Shown here: in pieces, positions 6,704 through 15,248 of the stretch
How positions within the stretch are numbered: position 1 is the first letter of the stretch
Layout: every line of letters begins with the position of its first letter
Source: a bacterium
GTDB lineage: Bacteria > Desulfobacterota > DSWW01
DNA length: 50,098 bases
Assembly (NCBI GenBank): GCA_028277985.1
Contig: JANQFG010000240.1
Coordinates: 1-50,098 of the forward strand
Direction of reading: 5' to 3'
Program-made: the position numbers and the translations under genes
The notes under the pieces: generated by a model
What the model saw: only the letters and a program-made list of their open reading frames with translations
Told to the model about the DNA's origin: nothing
Databases searched by the model: none

Positions 6704-8959
6704 ATGGCCCCCAGGAAGACGAAAGATCCGCTGGAGGACCGGCAGAAAGACCGAGCCGCGCTCCTGGCCATCTTTCCCTCGACGAAGGCCTTCCTGGACT
6801 TCAAGGAGGATGACCCGGCGGTGGCTCGGCGGGCCATTCCCCTCTTCGTCCGATATGCGAAGGCCAAAGGCGTTATCCAGGAAGAAGAAGAGAGTGCTCT
6901 GCTCGAGTTCATTGAGCAGAATCGATCGGGCGAGGAGACAAAGACCCCGCCCAAGGGATTCACCTTTGGCGAGCTCGTGGAGGAGATCACGGACAGCAAC
7001 TCCGTGAACAGCCTGATCAGCTGGCTGAACGGCGTGGCCCGGGATTTCGGGATGCTGGAGGTGCAGGCATCCATGTTCAGCCGTTTGCGAAAAGACTTCC
7101 ACCCGAATACGTCCAAGAAGAGGAATCTGCTGAGGCTCCTCGCCTTCTGGCTCGGCGTAAGCCGGAGCGATGTGGGGTGGGACTACGAGATGCTCGTTTC
7201 TCTGCCCAGGAGCGCCCCGCAGGAGGAAGCCCCACCCGAGGAAAAAGAAGGCGTCCGTATCGCCTTTTCCCTGCAGTCGAGGGGCAACATCATTGACTTC
7301 GATGCGGTGCACTGGCTCCGGACCGAACTGCCGCAATGCATCAAGGACCTGAAGCTCTACCATGTGAACTGGAGGCAGATCACCTACACGGCCACGACCG
7401 CGGCCTTGAGCCTGCCGAAGATGAAGGGGCCCTCGGGTGAGCCCAGGCTCTACAGCCGGGCGATTCGGGACGGCCTGGCCCTGGCGCACCAGATCTCGGT
7501 TCGCTGGAGGCTGTCCGAGCACTCCAACCAACAGAGATCCGTGGTCATCGGGATTGCGGCCGGGCCGTTTGCCATGCTGGATACGGCACTCCAGGCGCTG
7601 CTGGCGACGCGGCTCCCGGGGAATCTGGAGATTCGGGTCACCGACTTCGCACGGCTGTGCGCCCGTGTTGCAGAGGTGAAGGTCGGCTTCCAGGAGCCGC
7701 CAAAAGAGGTGGAGGTCATCGACGGCAGGCTGCTCACGGTGTGGCCGGTCACCTCCTTCTGGTCTTTCCTCTACTATGATTTCATCCCGGAGCTCCTGGA
7801 AGAGGAGATGCTCCCGGCCACCCAGGAATCGCGGAGCGAATTCGACAACGCCCTCTATTTCTACGAAGTGAAGAACGGTACGAGGTACCGCGCCCTCCGG
7901 GCGATTCACCAGTATCCTCAGAACCCCCTCCTGGCCCTGGAGATCGCCAAGGTATGCATCGCACGCCGGATGTTTCACGAGGCGAATTCCGTCCTGTCGA
8001 CGATCCTCGCCTCCAACCCACAACATCTGGTCACCCGGACTTTGCGGATGTCCATCTTCCGCCATTTGATGCTTGAGCAGTCGGACCTCTCCGCCTCCGC
8101 CCTCTTCTTCGAACGTGCGAGGGAGGAGAGCAACCTGATCGAGCAGTACTGCGTGCAGGACGAGGAGAGCCTCTGCGAAACGGGTATGTTGTACTTCGCA
8201 CGGGCGATCCAGTTCCTGACCGTTCTCAGAGGGCGCCGCAAGGGTACGGCGGCAGGGGGTGTGTCGAAGGATGAAGTCTTCGTTCTCCTCGAACGGGCTG
8301 AACAGTGCTTTGCTCGAGGAACCGCTGTCTCGCCCTCGGTCGGGATGAGGCCTTTCCCGTGGCAGATGCATATCCGGGCGCTGACGGCTCTGCTCAAGGA
8401 GAACGATCGGTTCTTTCACGGCAAGAGGCCTCTCGTCGATCCGACGAATATCTACCGAAGGGTCAGCCTGGAGTTCTTCAGCCTCATGGGATGGATCGGA
8501 TCGACGGAAATCGATTTTTCCCGGGAGCAAGTGGACGCCATGGTCAAGCGATTGCTGGCTACGGTTCATACCTACACGTACAGCCGCTCCGTTCTCCTCA
8601 GGAACTACATTCCCTTTATCAAGTATTTCTTTGCCGCCATCCTGTGGGATTTCACACCCGTGATGACCGTCCGTCTGGCCAGGGCGATCATAACCTGGCT
8701 GGAGGAGGCGATTGCAGAAGCGCAAGCCCTCGATCATCACCGGATAGGTGTGTATGCTGTGGTCGGCTCCCTGTCCCAGATTCAGACGGCACGGCAGTTC
8801 ATTGCCTGTACCGAGAAGACCATTCGCACGATTCAGGGAATCATGGGAGACGATCTGATGAAGGAAGAGAACATCGTGCGGGACGACCCGAAACGATTCG
8901 GTCAGAAGATGCTTCTCCTGCATATCGATGAAAAGGTGGATCCGGGGATCATTGCCTAG
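6704..8959 (+). CDS. Unrecognised 751-residue protein, probably helical
   Basis: I do not recognise a family. The protein starts MAPRKTKDPLEDRQKDRAAL and has no signal peptide or clear membrane span. It is rich in alternating hydrophobic and charged stretches typical of alpha-helical repeats. From about residue 400 (RYRALRAIHQYPQNPLLALEIAKV, then ANSVLSTILASNPQHLVTRT) the pattern resembles TPR-like helical hairpins. The N-terminal 170 residues are charged and might carry a nucleic-acid or protein-binding domain. It is the first gene of the plus operon, 14 bases before a crotonase gene, and next to the palindrome-rich control region, so a regulatory role for the operon is possible but unproven. 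A long open frame on the opposite strand is an artefact of base composition. Confidence 0.75.
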   Translation: MAPRKTKDPLEDRQKDRAALLAIFPSTKAFLDFKEDDPAVARRAIPLFVRYAKAKGVIQEEEESALLEFIEQNRSGEETKTPPKGFTFGELVEEITDSNSVNSLISWLNGVARDFGMLEVQASMFSRLRKDFHPNTSKKRNLLRLLAFWLGVSRSDVGWDYEMLVSLPRSAPQEEAPPEEKEGVRIAFSLQSRGNIIDFDAVHWLRTELPQCIKDLKLYHVNWRQITYTATTAALSLPKMKGPSGEPRLYSRAIRDGLALAHQISVRWRLSEHSNQQRSVVIGIAAGPFAMLDTALQALLATRLPGNLEIRVTDFARLCARVAEVKVGFQEPPKEVEVIDGRLLTVWPVTSFWSFLYYDFIPELLEEEMLPATQESRSEFDNALYFYEVKNGTRYRALRAIHQYPQNPLLALEIAKVCIARRMFHEANSVLSTILASNPQHLVTRTLRMSIFRHLMLEQSDLSASALFFERAREESNLIEQYCVQDEESLCETGMLYFARAIQFLTVLRGRRKGTAAGGVSKDEVFVLLERAEQCFARGTAVSPSVGMRPFPWQMHIRALTALLKENDRFFHGKRPLVDPTNIYRRVSLEFFSLMGWIGSTEIDFSREQVDAMVKRLLATVHTYTYSRSVLLRNYIPFIKYFFAAILWDFTPVMTVRLARAIITWLEEAIAEAQALDHHRIGVYAVVGSLSQIQTARQFIACTEKTIRTIQGIMGDDLMKEENIVRDDPKRFGQKMLLLHIDEKVDPGIIA

Positions 8960-8973
8960 ACCGGGAGGTACAG

Positions 8974-9774
8974 ATGGCACAAAGTGAAGAGCTGTTGATG
9001 GAGATCAAGAGGAACGTGGGCACCGTGACCTTCAATCGTCCGGAGAGAAGGAACTCGGTCACCCCGGACATGCTCATGCAGATTCATCAGACCCTCAAGG
9101 AGTGGGGGGAGCAGGACACAGTAAGGGCCGTCGTGTTCACCGGTGGGGAAGGAAAGGCGTTTTCTTCGGGATACGACATCACGGCCATCCCCACGGAAGT
9201 GACGGAAGAGACGAAGGAGGCGCTAAGGAACGCCAATCCTCTGGAGCTCGGGCTGCACAGCGTGAAGAACTTCCCCTATCCGACGATTGCGATGATAAAC
9301 GGGTATGCCTTTGGGGCAGGGGTCAACACGTGCGTGTGTTGCGACATCCGGATCGCCGCGGACGACGTGAAGATGGGCATGCCGCCCGCCAAGCTCGGAC
9401 TCGTGTACCATCCGGAAGGCCTGCGGCAATTCATTCATGTCCTGGGGATGGCCAAGACCCGGGAGATCTTCTTCACGGGGAAGACCTACCAGGGGCAGGA
9501 TCTCCTGGACATGGGCCTCGTGGATCATTTGGTTCCCCGGGCCGAGCTCAAGGAGACGGTATACAGCATGGCAGAGGAGATTGCGGGGAATGCGCCTCTT
9601 TCACTCAAGGGAAGCAAACGAATCATGAACATGCTGGAAGATTCCCTGTCGCTCAGCGAGGCGCAGCTTGCCGAGGCCGAGAAAATGATCGCCCATGCCT
9701 TCAACAGCCACGATTTGAAAGAAGGGCAGACCGCCTTCATCGAAAAGAGGAAACCGAAGTTCATCGGCGAGTGA
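8974..9774 (+). CDS. Crotonase-family protein resembling methylmalonyl-CoA decarboxylase
   Basis: This 266-residue enoyl-CoA hydratase/isomerase-fold protein has oxyanion-hole regions AFSSGYDI (62-69) and GYAFGAGVN. The two catalytic glutamates of hydratases are missing: the equivalents fall in GAGVNTCVC and GMPPAKLGL. Instead there is LGLVYHPEGL with Tyr145, followed by a C-terminus EGQTAFIEKRKPKFIGE. Both resemble Escherichia coli methylmalonyl-CoA decarboxylase (ScpB), which uses a tyrosine at that place. A decarboxylase of a malonyl-type CoA ester is therefore more likely than a hydratase, and it would fit the mutase in the opposing operon. This is inference from remembered motifs. It is 29 bases upstream of the acyl-CoA ligase gene. 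Confidence 0.85.
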   Translation: MAQSEELLMEIKRNVGTVTFNRPERRNSVTPDMLMQIHQTLKEWGEQDTVRAVVFTGGEGKAFSSGYDITAIPTEVTEETKEALRNANPLELGLHSVKNFPYPTIAMINGYAFGAGVNTCVCCDIRIAADDVKMGMPPAKLGLVYHPEGLRQFIHVLGMAKTREIFFTGKTYQGQDLLDMGLVDHLVPRAELKETVYSMAEEIAGNAPLSLKGSKRIMNMLEDSLSLSEAQLAEAEKMIAHAFNSHDLKEGQTAFIEKRKPKFIGE

Positions 9775-9803
9775 GGGACCGACTGCGAAAGGAGTGAAAG
9801 GCC

Positions 9804-11375
9804 GTGACGGTACACTGGGATGTAGGCTACATCACCCGGAAGCGGGCCGACATGCGTCCGGACAAGACGGCGATCATCTTCGAGGATCAACCGATCACCT
9901 ACAAGGCACTGAATGACGGGGTCAATCAGTGGGCCCATCTCTTCCTCGAGAAGGGGATTCGGAAAGGGGACCGGATCGCCGTGGTCCTGTTGAATTGCGT
10001 CGAATTCCTGGAGGCCTTCTTCGCCGCCGCCAAGCTGGGGGCGATCTTTGTACCCTTGAACTGGCGCCTGGCACCGCCCGAGCTGGAGTACCAACTCAAC
10101 GACTGCGGCGCACGAATGCTTCTGTTTCACGACTCTTTCCTCGCGAACGTGGATGCGATCCGGTCCGCTGTCCAGGTGGAAGAAGACAAGTTCGTCTACT
10201 TGAAGAGCGGCAGCCCCACCATGCCGGGGTTCGAACTGCCCGGGTGCCCGGATTGGGCGGGAGAATGCGAAGCGCTCGTCAACCACAGACCGGTGACCGA
10301 GCCCGATCCGCCTGAACCTGTGGAGTTCAATGCGCCACTCTCCATCCTGTACACCTCCGGCACCACGGGGAACCCGAAGGGTGCGATCCTGTCTCATGAG
10401 CAGACCTATTTCAAGAACTTCCAGATCGCTGCGTTCACCGGTGCGAGTTCGGACGCCGTCATGGTGGCCCAGGTCCCTCTGTTCCATTCCGGCGGGCTGT
10501 TCATTGTGGCGACCCCCTGCCTGTGCGGCGGTATGACGATGGTCATGCGCCGAGGCTTCGATCCGAATCAGTTCGCCGAGGACATCGAGAAGTACCGGGC
10601 CACGAACATCTTCGCCATGACCACCATGTGGAGGATGATTCTCGAGACCGGAAAGCTGGACGAGATCGATGCGAGCAGTGTTCAAACAGTGGCGGGAGGC
10701 GGAGAGAGAACACCACCGAGCCTGTTCGAGGAACTTTCGAAGAGAGGGCTCCACATGCAGCAGGGCTTCGGCCAGACCGAGTGCTCCGCCATGACCAATG
10801 TGCCGAAGGAGGACGTGTTTCGAAAGATGGGCTCCATCGGGAAACCTGGTTTCTTCGTCGACCTCTGGGTAGCGCGAGAGGACGGGACGCGAGCAGACCC
10901 ACATGAGATCGGAGAGATCCTGGCCAAGGGGCCCACTGTAATGAGCGGTTACTGGAACCTGCCCGAAAAGACCGCGGAAGCGATCACCGATGGGGTTCTG
11001 AGGACCGGGGACCTCGGCTACGTGGACGAAGAAGGGTTTTTCTACATCGTCGACAGGGCAAAGGACATGTATCGCAGCGGGGGTGAGAACGTCTATCCGG
11101 CCGAGGTAGAAAAGATTCTTGCAGGGAACCCGAAGATCTCGAACGTGGCGATCATCGGCGTGCCGGACGACAAGTGGGGAGAGGCCGGGCTGGCCTTTGT
11201 GGTGCCTGCCCAGGGGGAGACGATCTCCGAGGAAGAGATTCGGGAATTCCTGAAGGACAAGGTGGCCAAGTTCAAGCATCCGAAAATGATCGAGTTCGTC
11301 GAGCATCTACCACTCACGGCCACGATGAAGATCAAGAAGGCACAACTCAAGCAGATGTACAGTGATCGGAGGTGA
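9804..11375 (+). CDS. AMP-forming acyl-CoA synthetase (ligase)
   Basis: This 523-residue ANL-superfamily enzyme starts at a GTG behind GAAAGGAG. It has the P-loop-like LYTSGTTGNPKGAIL, the GFGQTECS motif, TGDLGYVDEEGFFYIVDR, RSGGENVYPAEVEKI, and a C-terminal MKIKK in place of the usual GKIxK; the lysine is kept but the preceding glycine is replaced by Met. It should activate a carboxylic acid with ATP and CoA. The overall look is of the medium/long-chain or aryl acid ligases (FadD/MenE-like). It lies between the crotonase and the MmgE/PrpD gene (six bases downstream), so it probably makes the CoA ester used by this operon. The substrate is not deducible. Confidence 0.92.
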   Translation: MTVHWDVGYITRKRADMRPDKTAIIFEDQPITYKALNDGVNQWAHLFLEKGIRKGDRIAVVLLNCVEFLEAFFAAAKLGAIFVPLNWRLAPPELEYQLNDCGARMLLFHDSFLANVDAIRSAVQVEEDKFVYLKSGSPTMPGFELPGCPDWAGECEALVNHRPVTEPDPPEPVEFNAPLSILYTSGTTGNPKGAILSHEQTYFKNFQIAAFTGASSDAVMVAQVPLFHSGGLFIVATPCLCGGMTMVMRRGFDPNQFAEDIEKYRATNIFAMTTMWRMILETGKLDEIDASSVQTVAGGGERTPPSLFEELSKRGLHMQQGFGQTECSAMTNVPKEDVFRKMGSIGKPGFFVDLWVAREDGTRADPHEIGEILAKGPTVMSGYWNLPEKTAEAITDGVLRTGDLGYVDEEGFFYIVDRAKDMYRSGGENVYPAEVEKILAGNPKISNVAIIGVPDDKWGEAGLAFVVPAQGETISEEEIREFLKDKVAKFKHPKMIEFVEHLPLTATMKIKKAQLKQMYSDRR

Positions 11376-11381
11376 AGGACC

Positions 11382-12719
11382 ATGGCGGCGAGCCTGACAG
11401 GATTGACGAAGAGAATCGCAGAGTTTGTTTCGGCGACCGGCGATGCGCAGATCCCCGAATCCGTCTACGAACACGCGAAGGTCGCGCTCCTCGACTGGTA
11501 CGCCGTGACCATCGCCGGCAAGGACGACCCTCTGGTCCGAAAGCTGACACATCTTGCAGATCAGGAAGGTGGGAACGAGCAGGCAACTCTTCTGGGGCAA
11601 GGTGTCAAGAAGACGGCCAGCCAGGCCACACTCATCAACGGGGCGGCCTCCCATGCCCTGGACTATGACGACAGCCTCGCGTTCTTTCTGGGCCATCCCT
11701 CCGTGACCCTTTTCCCTTCCATTCTGGCCCTGTGTGAGTGGAGAGGGAAGAAGGGGAGGGAGCTTCTGACCGCGTATATCATAGGCTTGAGGGCAGGGAC
11801 GGCCCTGGGATCTTTTGCCGGTTTGGGACACTACATGAAAGGCTGGCACGGCACATCCACGATGGGTCATCTCGCATCCGCATCGGCCTGCGCCCGTCTG
11901 CTCGGGCTGGATGGGGGGTTGACCACACACGCACTGGGAATCGCCGCCACGCAGGCGTCGGGTCTGAAGCGCGTCTTCGGTACCATGTGCAAGCCCTTCC
12001 ACGCAGGCAAGTGCTCACAGGCCGGCCTGAACTCAGCGCTGCTCGCCGCAGAAGGATTCACCAGTGCGGAGGACGTCCTGGAAGGTCAACAAGGGTTCTT
12101 TGACGTCCTGGGTGGCGACAAGAACGAGGAAGTCCTTGCCACGCTCGGTCAGACCTGGGACATCGAGGGACTGGCACAGAAATACCACGCCTCCTGCCAC
12201 GCCACCCACTCACCGATCGAGGCGACCCGGAAGATCGTGGAAGAGCAGGGGTTGACCGTGGATCAGATCCGATCGATCACGGTCAAGTCATCGGAGATGG
12301 GCCTGTCAGCGGCGCATCAGGTGGGAGCCACAACCGGGCTGGAAGGAAAATTCAGCATTCCCTACTGCGTGGCCAATGCGCTTCTCAGGGACAACACCGG
12401 CATGCAGGCCTTTGTCGACGAGAAGGTCAACGATCCGGAAATCCAGGCCTTCATGAAGAAGATCTCTCTCGTCAAGGATGCAGACAAGGTTGCATTGGAG
12501 GCGGACGTAGAGCTCGAGACCACCACGGGGGAGGTCCATTCCGCATCTTCCGATATTCTTCAAGAGGTGCCCGACCTGGAGGAGAAGAAGGAGAAGCTTC
12601 GGATCAAGTTCGAGGACCTGTGCCGGCCGGTCCTTGGAGACCGGAGGACCGGGGAAGTGCGGGATGCCATCCTGTCTCTCGATGAGCTGGAAGACATCCG
12701 GGTGCTCTTTGCCTCGTGA
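11382..12719 (+). CDS. MmgE/PrpD family protein (2-methylcitrate dehydratase-like)
   Basis: This 445-residue protein has the family features VALLDWYAVTIAGKDDP, INGAASHALDYDDSLAFFLGHPSV, GHYMKGWHGTSTMGHLASA, HAGKCSQAGLNSALLA and KYHASCHATHSPIEA. Characterised members include 2-methylcitrate dehydratase PrpD and cis-aconitate decarboxylase, all of which act on tri- or dicarboxylic substrates by dehydration or decarboxylation. Here it is in an operon with a CoA ligase, a decarboxylase-like crotonase and an enoate reductase rather than with methylcitrate synthase, so propionate metabolism through methylcitrate is unlikely. Perhaps it handles a branched dicarboxylate intermediate; this is inference. 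GGAGGTGAAGG precedes the ATG. Confidence 0.9.
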   Translation: MAASLTGLTKRIAEFVSATGDAQIPESVYEHAKVALLDWYAVTIAGKDDPLVRKLTHLADQEGGNEQATLLGQGVKKTASQATLINGAASHALDYDDSLAFFLGHPSVTLFPSILALCEWRGKKGRELLTAYIIGLRAGTALGSFAGLGHYMKGWHGTSTMGHLASASACARLLGLDGGLTTHALGIAATQASGLKRVFGTMCKPFHAGKCSQAGLNSALLAAEGFTSAEDVLEGQQGFFDVLGGDKNEEVLATLGQTWDIEGLAQKYHASCHATHSPIEATRKIVEEQGLTVDQIRSITVKSSEMGLSAAHQVGATTGLEGKFSIPYCVANALLRDNTGMQAFVDEKVNDPEIQAFMKKISLVKDADKVALEADVELETTTGEVHSASSDILQEVPDLEEKKEKLRIKFEDLCRPVLGDRRTGEVRDAILSLDELEDIRVLFAS

Positions 12720-12807
12720 ATCGTCGAAGAAGAGGAAGCACGCATGGATATTGCGAGCGAAGCGACGCAATCCCCGTGCACAGAGAAATCCATAGGAGGT
12801 GATCTGA

Positions 12808-13977
12808 GTGTCTCTACTCTTCCAACCCGGAAGAATCGGCAACATGGAACTGAAGAACCGGTTTGTACGGTCCGCCACGGTCGAGCTCCTGTGCACGGAT
12901 GAAGGCCACGTAACGGATGAATACCTGCGCGCCTACGAGCGACTCGCCAAAGGTGGGGTGGCCCTGATCCTCCCGGGCAACTACGTCGTGAACCCGCTCG
13001 GGCACAACTATCCGAAGGCGCCTACAGTGGACAACGGCGAGGTCATCGATGATCTCAGGAAGGTTGTGTCGGTTGTTCACGAGCACGGTGCAAAGATCGT
13101 CGCGCAGCTCAACCACGCGGGCAGACAGGCTGACCCGAAGCTCATTGACGCCAAGCCGGTCGGGCCTTCGCCGGTCCGCGACAAGATGAGTCTTGTGAAG
13201 CCCAGGCAAATGACGGAGAAAGAGATCGTGAAGACGATCGATGACTTCGGTGAAGGCGCCCGCCGGGTGAAGGAGGCTGGGTTCGACGGTGTCCAGATCC
13301 ACGGAGCCCACGGCTATCTGATCAACCAGTTCCTTTCCGCCTACACGAACCGGCGCAAGGACGAGTGGGGCGGATCGATCGAGAACAGGATGCGGTTTCT
13401 CGTCGAGGTCTTTCAGGCCATGCGCTCCCGTGTGGGACCGGACTATCCGATCCTGATAAAGATCAATGCCGAGGACTTTGCGAAGACCGGGGTCCATCCG
13501 GAAGAGTGCGTCGTGCACTGCAAAAAGCTCGAGGAATTGGGCATTGCCGCCATCGAGGTGAGCGGGGGGATCGCGGAAAAGGGGCTGAATACGATCAAGG
13601 GGGACCTTCCGATGGACCTGTTCCTGGAGGGACGTGGCCCAGTGGAGCGCCTCATGGTGCGCCTGATGCGAGGCTCCCTGGAGAAGTCGGCGGCCTTTGA
13701 GGAGGGCTACTTCCTGTCCCAGGCGACGACCATCAAGAAGAACGTGAAGGTCCCCGTCCTGGCGGTCGGTGGGTTGCGGACGCGTAAGATGATGGAAGAG
13801 GTGCTCGAGAGCGGTCAGGCGGATTTCATCTCCCTGTGCCGCCCCTTCATCCGCCAACCGAATCTGGTCAGGCTCCTGGAGCGCGACGATGGAGACCCGA
13901 TCTCCTGCACGAGCTGCAACCGTTGCTCCATTGAGATTCTTTTCCACAAGAAACCCATGCGATGTTACAAGAGCTGA
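12808..13977 (+). CDS. NADH:flavin oxidoreductase / enoate reductase, single-domain OYE family (second paralogue)
   Basis: This 389-residue paralogue of the 2626-3801 product is collinear with it along its whole length (MELKNRFVRSATVE, IHGAHGYLINQFLSAYTNRR, KDEWGGS). It has the same C-terminal Cys positions (367, 370, 373, 386), expected to bind a [4Fe-4S] cluster. One difference is IHGAHGY instead of IHAAHGY; both active-site histidines are kept. It also lacks the C-terminal pyridine-nucleotide domain. The start is GTG behind AGGAGG at a normal distance. Likely role: FMN-dependent reduction of an unsaturated acyl-CoA or related compound. Having one copy in each of the two facing operons implies two related reduction steps, or two stereochemical or substrate variants. 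Confidence 0.9.
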   Translation: MSLLFQPGRIGNMELKNRFVRSATVELLCTDEGHVTDEYLRAYERLAKGGVALILPGNYVVNPLGHNYPKAPTVDNGEVIDDLRKVVSVVHEHGAKIVAQLNHAGRQADPKLIDAKPVGPSPVRDKMSLVKPRQMTEKEIVKTIDDFGEGARRVKEAGFDGVQIHGAHGYLINQFLSAYTNRRKDEWGGSIENRMRFLVEVFQAMRSRVGPDYPILIKINAEDFAKTGVHPEECVVHCKKLEELGIAAIEVSGGIAEKGLNTIKGDLPMDLFLEGRGPVERLMVRLMRGSLEKSAAFEEGYFLSQATTIKKNVKVPVLAVGGLRTRKMMEEVLESGQADFISLCRPFIRQPNLVRLLERDDGDPISCTSCNRCSIEILFHKKPMRCYKS

Positions 13978-14007
13978 ACGGGTCCGACGGAAAACCATCC
14001 CAACCAG

Positions 14008-14077
14008 CGTCACACCCGCAAAGCTTGCCCCCGCGAAGCCTGTCCCCGCGAAGGTGGGGATCGGGGATCGGGGATCC
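14008..14077. repeat. GC-rich intergenic repeat (CCCGCGAAG-type)
   Basis: This stretch has repeated CCCCGCGAAG and GGGGATCG units around an AAGCTT core. It shares the core and CGAAGG-x-GGGG pattern with the repeats at 28809-28917, so it is probably a copy of a dispersed palindromic element in this genome. It sits in the gap before the ureohydrolase-like gene and may form a hairpin in the transcript. Confidence 0.6.
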
Positions 14078-14097
14078 AGGAGCAGAAATGGACCCGC

Positions 14098-15192
14098 ATG
14101 AGTAAGAAACTTCTCTCTCGCAAGCCGGCCTTCTTCGGTGCAGCCCTGGACCCAACCGACGACGAGCTGAAGTTCGGTTTCAAGGCGATCCTTGCGAGAG
14201 ATCTCGCTTTGGGCCGGATTCGCTTCCGGAACCCCTACGATGCTGTCGTCGATTCCCTCCGGGACCTGATCGATGCGGGCGTTTGCACGGCAGTCGGGGA
14301 AATCGACATCCCTTCGTGGCTCACGCCCACCCCCACCCCTGCGGACCTGCCCCTGGTAACGGCTGAGAACAACGTGCGTTTCATCGACGAGGGTGGATGC
14401 CTGGAAGTGGCGGAACGGGTAGGCTCCTTTGTCCAAACCGAGATGGCGGGGAGCATTCCGGCAATGGTCGCCGTGGATCATTCGACGACCGGAGGCGTCC
14501 TACGGGCGCTTGCCGAAGAGCACGGTCCATCCAACCTGACGGTCCTCGTGGTGGACAGCCATTTCGATGGGCTGCAACTCGCCGAGCGAATGGAGCTTGC
14601 CAGCTATGGTTCCGGGGAACAGCAGGGTTGCGCGGACAACGGAGCAGAGAGCGGTGCGATCCCGGAGTCCTACAACTGTGCGACCTGGCTGCGCTACATG
14701 CTGCAGGAAGGGGTCATTCTTCCGGACAAACTCATCGTGTTCGGCACTTCGGATCATCCCTCGACGCCCATGCGGCAGGATCCCGGTCTGAGCCGCTATC
14801 TGAGCGCTTACCGGGCATTCGAGGAGGCCGGGGTCACCTTCGTGACAAGAGAGGAGATTCGTCGGAAGGGGGTGCGAGATGTGCTGAACCCCCTCTTGAA
14901 TCGGACCGCGACGGACCGCCTCTACATTTCGCTGGACGCGGATATCGGATCACTCGACGCTGTCCACGCAGCTCGTTTCATGAATGTGAAGGGGCTGAGC
15001 GCCCGGGAGCTATACGAGCTCGCACGAGTCCTGGGCGAGACGCTCGAGAAGGTGCAGTTGGTCGGCCTGGATGTTTGCGGAATCGAGACCTTTCTGTTGG
15101 GCCGCGAGTTTCCGAATGGTGTGAAGGACATGACCTTGGAAAGGCTGAGTGACTTCATCCGGGTTCTCATCTGCCCGTATGACTTTACATGA
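14098..15192 (+). CDS. Ureohydrolase (arginase/agmatinase) fold protein
   Basis: This 364-residue protein has the three metal-binding signatures of the arginase superfamily: VAVDHSTTGG around His128, VVDSHFD at 151-157 (Asp153, His155, Asp157) and LYISLDADIGSLD at 275-287 (Asp280, Asp282, Asp287). All expected Mn ligands are present, although the usual GGDHS and DAHxD are altered to AVDHS and DSHFD. Family members hydrolyse C-N bonds in guanidino compounds such as arginine, agmatine, guanidinobutyrate or formiminoglutamate. Its length is above the usual 300 because of an N-terminal extension of about 90 residues. It sits at the end of an acyl-CoA operon, which is odd. The ribosome site is weak and distant, so the start is the least certain point. 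Confidence 0.8.
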   Translation: MSKKLLSRKPAFFGAALDPTDDELKFGFKAILARDLALGRIRFRNPYDAVVDSLRDLIDAGVCTAVGEIDIPSWLTPTPTPADLPLVTAENNVRFIDEGGCLEVAERVGSFVQTEMAGSIPAMVAVDHSTTGGVLRALAEEHGPSNLTVLVVDSHFDGLQLAERMELASYGSGEQQGCADNGAESGAIPESYNCATWLRYMLQEGVILPDKLIVFGTSDHPSTPMRQDPGLSRYLSAYRAFEEAGVTFVTREEIRRKGVRDVLNPLLNRTATDRLYISLDADIGSLDAVHAARFMNVKGLSARELYELARVLGETLEKVQLVGLDVCGIETFLLGREFPNGVKDMTLERLSDFIRVLICPYDFT

Positions 15193-15248
15193 TCGCTCTT
15201 ATCCTGGAAGATGGAACCAGGTTCGGGTAAGCATCAAGGAGAAACACC

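Noticed and set aside
6686..8980. Long open frame on the minus strand opposite the 751-residue protein
   Set aside because: It has no family features or ribosome site. The plus-strand frame is in operon context, so this is a by-product of GC-rich codon use.
9525..11306. Long minus-strand open frame opposite the acyl-CoA ligase
   Set aside because: The plus strand encodes a complete acyl-CoA ligase with all motifs; the antisense frame has none.
12814..14481. Long minus-strand open frame across the second OYE gene and the next gene
   Set aside because: It spans two real plus-strand genes and an intergenic repeat and has no recognisable features.
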